The notes beneath the pieces are model-generated. The model searched no databases and had not been told where the DNA came from. It was given only the letters and a program-made list of their open reading frames with translations. Below are positions 63,540 to 64,000 of a DNA stretch of 64,000 bases, piece after piece. Position 1 is the first letter of the stretch; every line of letters begins with the position of its first letter. The stretch is from Macrotis lagotis (Eukaryota; Chordata; Mammalia; Peramelemorphia; Peramelidae): positions 19,939,207 through 20,003,206 of the forward strand of contig NC_133665.1 of the NCBI RefSeq assembly GCF_037893015.1, read 5' to 3'. The position numbers were made by a program, and so were the translations under genes.

Positions 63540-64000
63540 GCTGTATTGACATTCATTTCAGTACTTTGTAGTTAGACCTTGGACATTTTAAGGGAATCTA
63601 TTATGAGCAAAATCCTGCAGCCTGAAAGGCACAAAACCTTGACCACTATCTGCTGCCAATGGCCCCTGCCGGTAGTACTACATCTCATCTGAACATCTCG
63701 TTCTCTTCCAAGACATCCCCTTCAGAGTCCCAAAATGGCTTTTTTATTATTGGATGAGACATTTTCCCCCCTGCAGAGTCTTGTGACCTTTCTTCCTTCT
63801 AGCCCAGTTTAAAGTGGTCTAATGAGCCTCTCCACCAACTAGAGACTGGCTGACAACCCAGGGTTCCTGCGGGTGAGCACAACCTTCCTGGCACAGTATC
63901 AGTCTTTGGGGAGTGGGATGCTCATGGCAGTATGCTCACTCAGATTCTGGGCTTCCTCTCTGGTGCAGTAGTCTTCTAGGAAGATGGAGGCCAAATTGCT
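63540..64000. other. Unrecognised GC-richer segment at window end
   Basis: From about 63540 base composition and texture differ from the SMC2 intron before it. On the minus strand MSHPIIKKPFWDSEGD is readable at about 63755-63700, but stops follow and no family is recognised. It could be a retrocopy fragment or an unlisted repeat cut by the window edge. Confidence 0.25.

Overview
The window looks like marsupial nuclear DNA, most likely from a dasyuromorph (inferred). It is packed with tRNA-derived SINEs of the short marsupial type (head GGCAGCTAGGTGGCGCAG, tail TTGCAAAAACC), longer tRNA SINEs with RTE-like tails, L1 3' ends, and old L2 and MIR relics. I found no bacterial features, CRISPR array, or tRNA or rRNA gene.

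Layout. (1) About 1-32,870, + strand: the 3' part of ABCC1 (multidrug resistance protein 1). Twelve coding exons (20-31, counted back from the last exon of the 31-exon human gene) join in frame with GT-AG borders and give the last membrane domain, an intact second nucleotide-binding domain and the C-terminus. The gene begins upstream of the window. (2) About 32,900-57,300: a repeat-rich interval. It holds two full-length antisense copies of a composite, ORF1-only, HAL1-like retrotransposon; the other full-length copy is in ABCC1 intron 20, and a 5'-truncated copy lies at 43.5 kb. One antisense copy is fused at its exact 5' end to an intronless pyridoxal kinase (PDXK) sequence whose reading frame is still open. 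The interval also has a solo LTR with nested insertions, LINE fragments, and two minus-strand relics of an ABCC6-like exon. (3) About 56,930-64,000, + strand: a 70-bp GC-box minisatellite, a CpG-rich promoter, and the first three coding exons of SMC2 (condensin ATPase head). SMC2 continues beyond the window.

ABCC1 exports glutathione, glucuronide and leukotriene conjugates across the plasma membrane. SMC2 is a core condensin subunit. Nothing suggests the two work together; their adjacency is a question of genome arrangement, since in human they lie on different chromosomes (16p13 and 9q31). The most notable findings are the composite retrotransposon with three antisense SINE modules in its 3' region, the PDXK-retrotransposon chimera, the ABCC6-like exon relics in the orientation expected from the human ABCC1-ABCC6 arrangement, the GC-box minisatellite in front of SMC2, and a 94-95%-identical inverted repeat in an ABCC1 intron.
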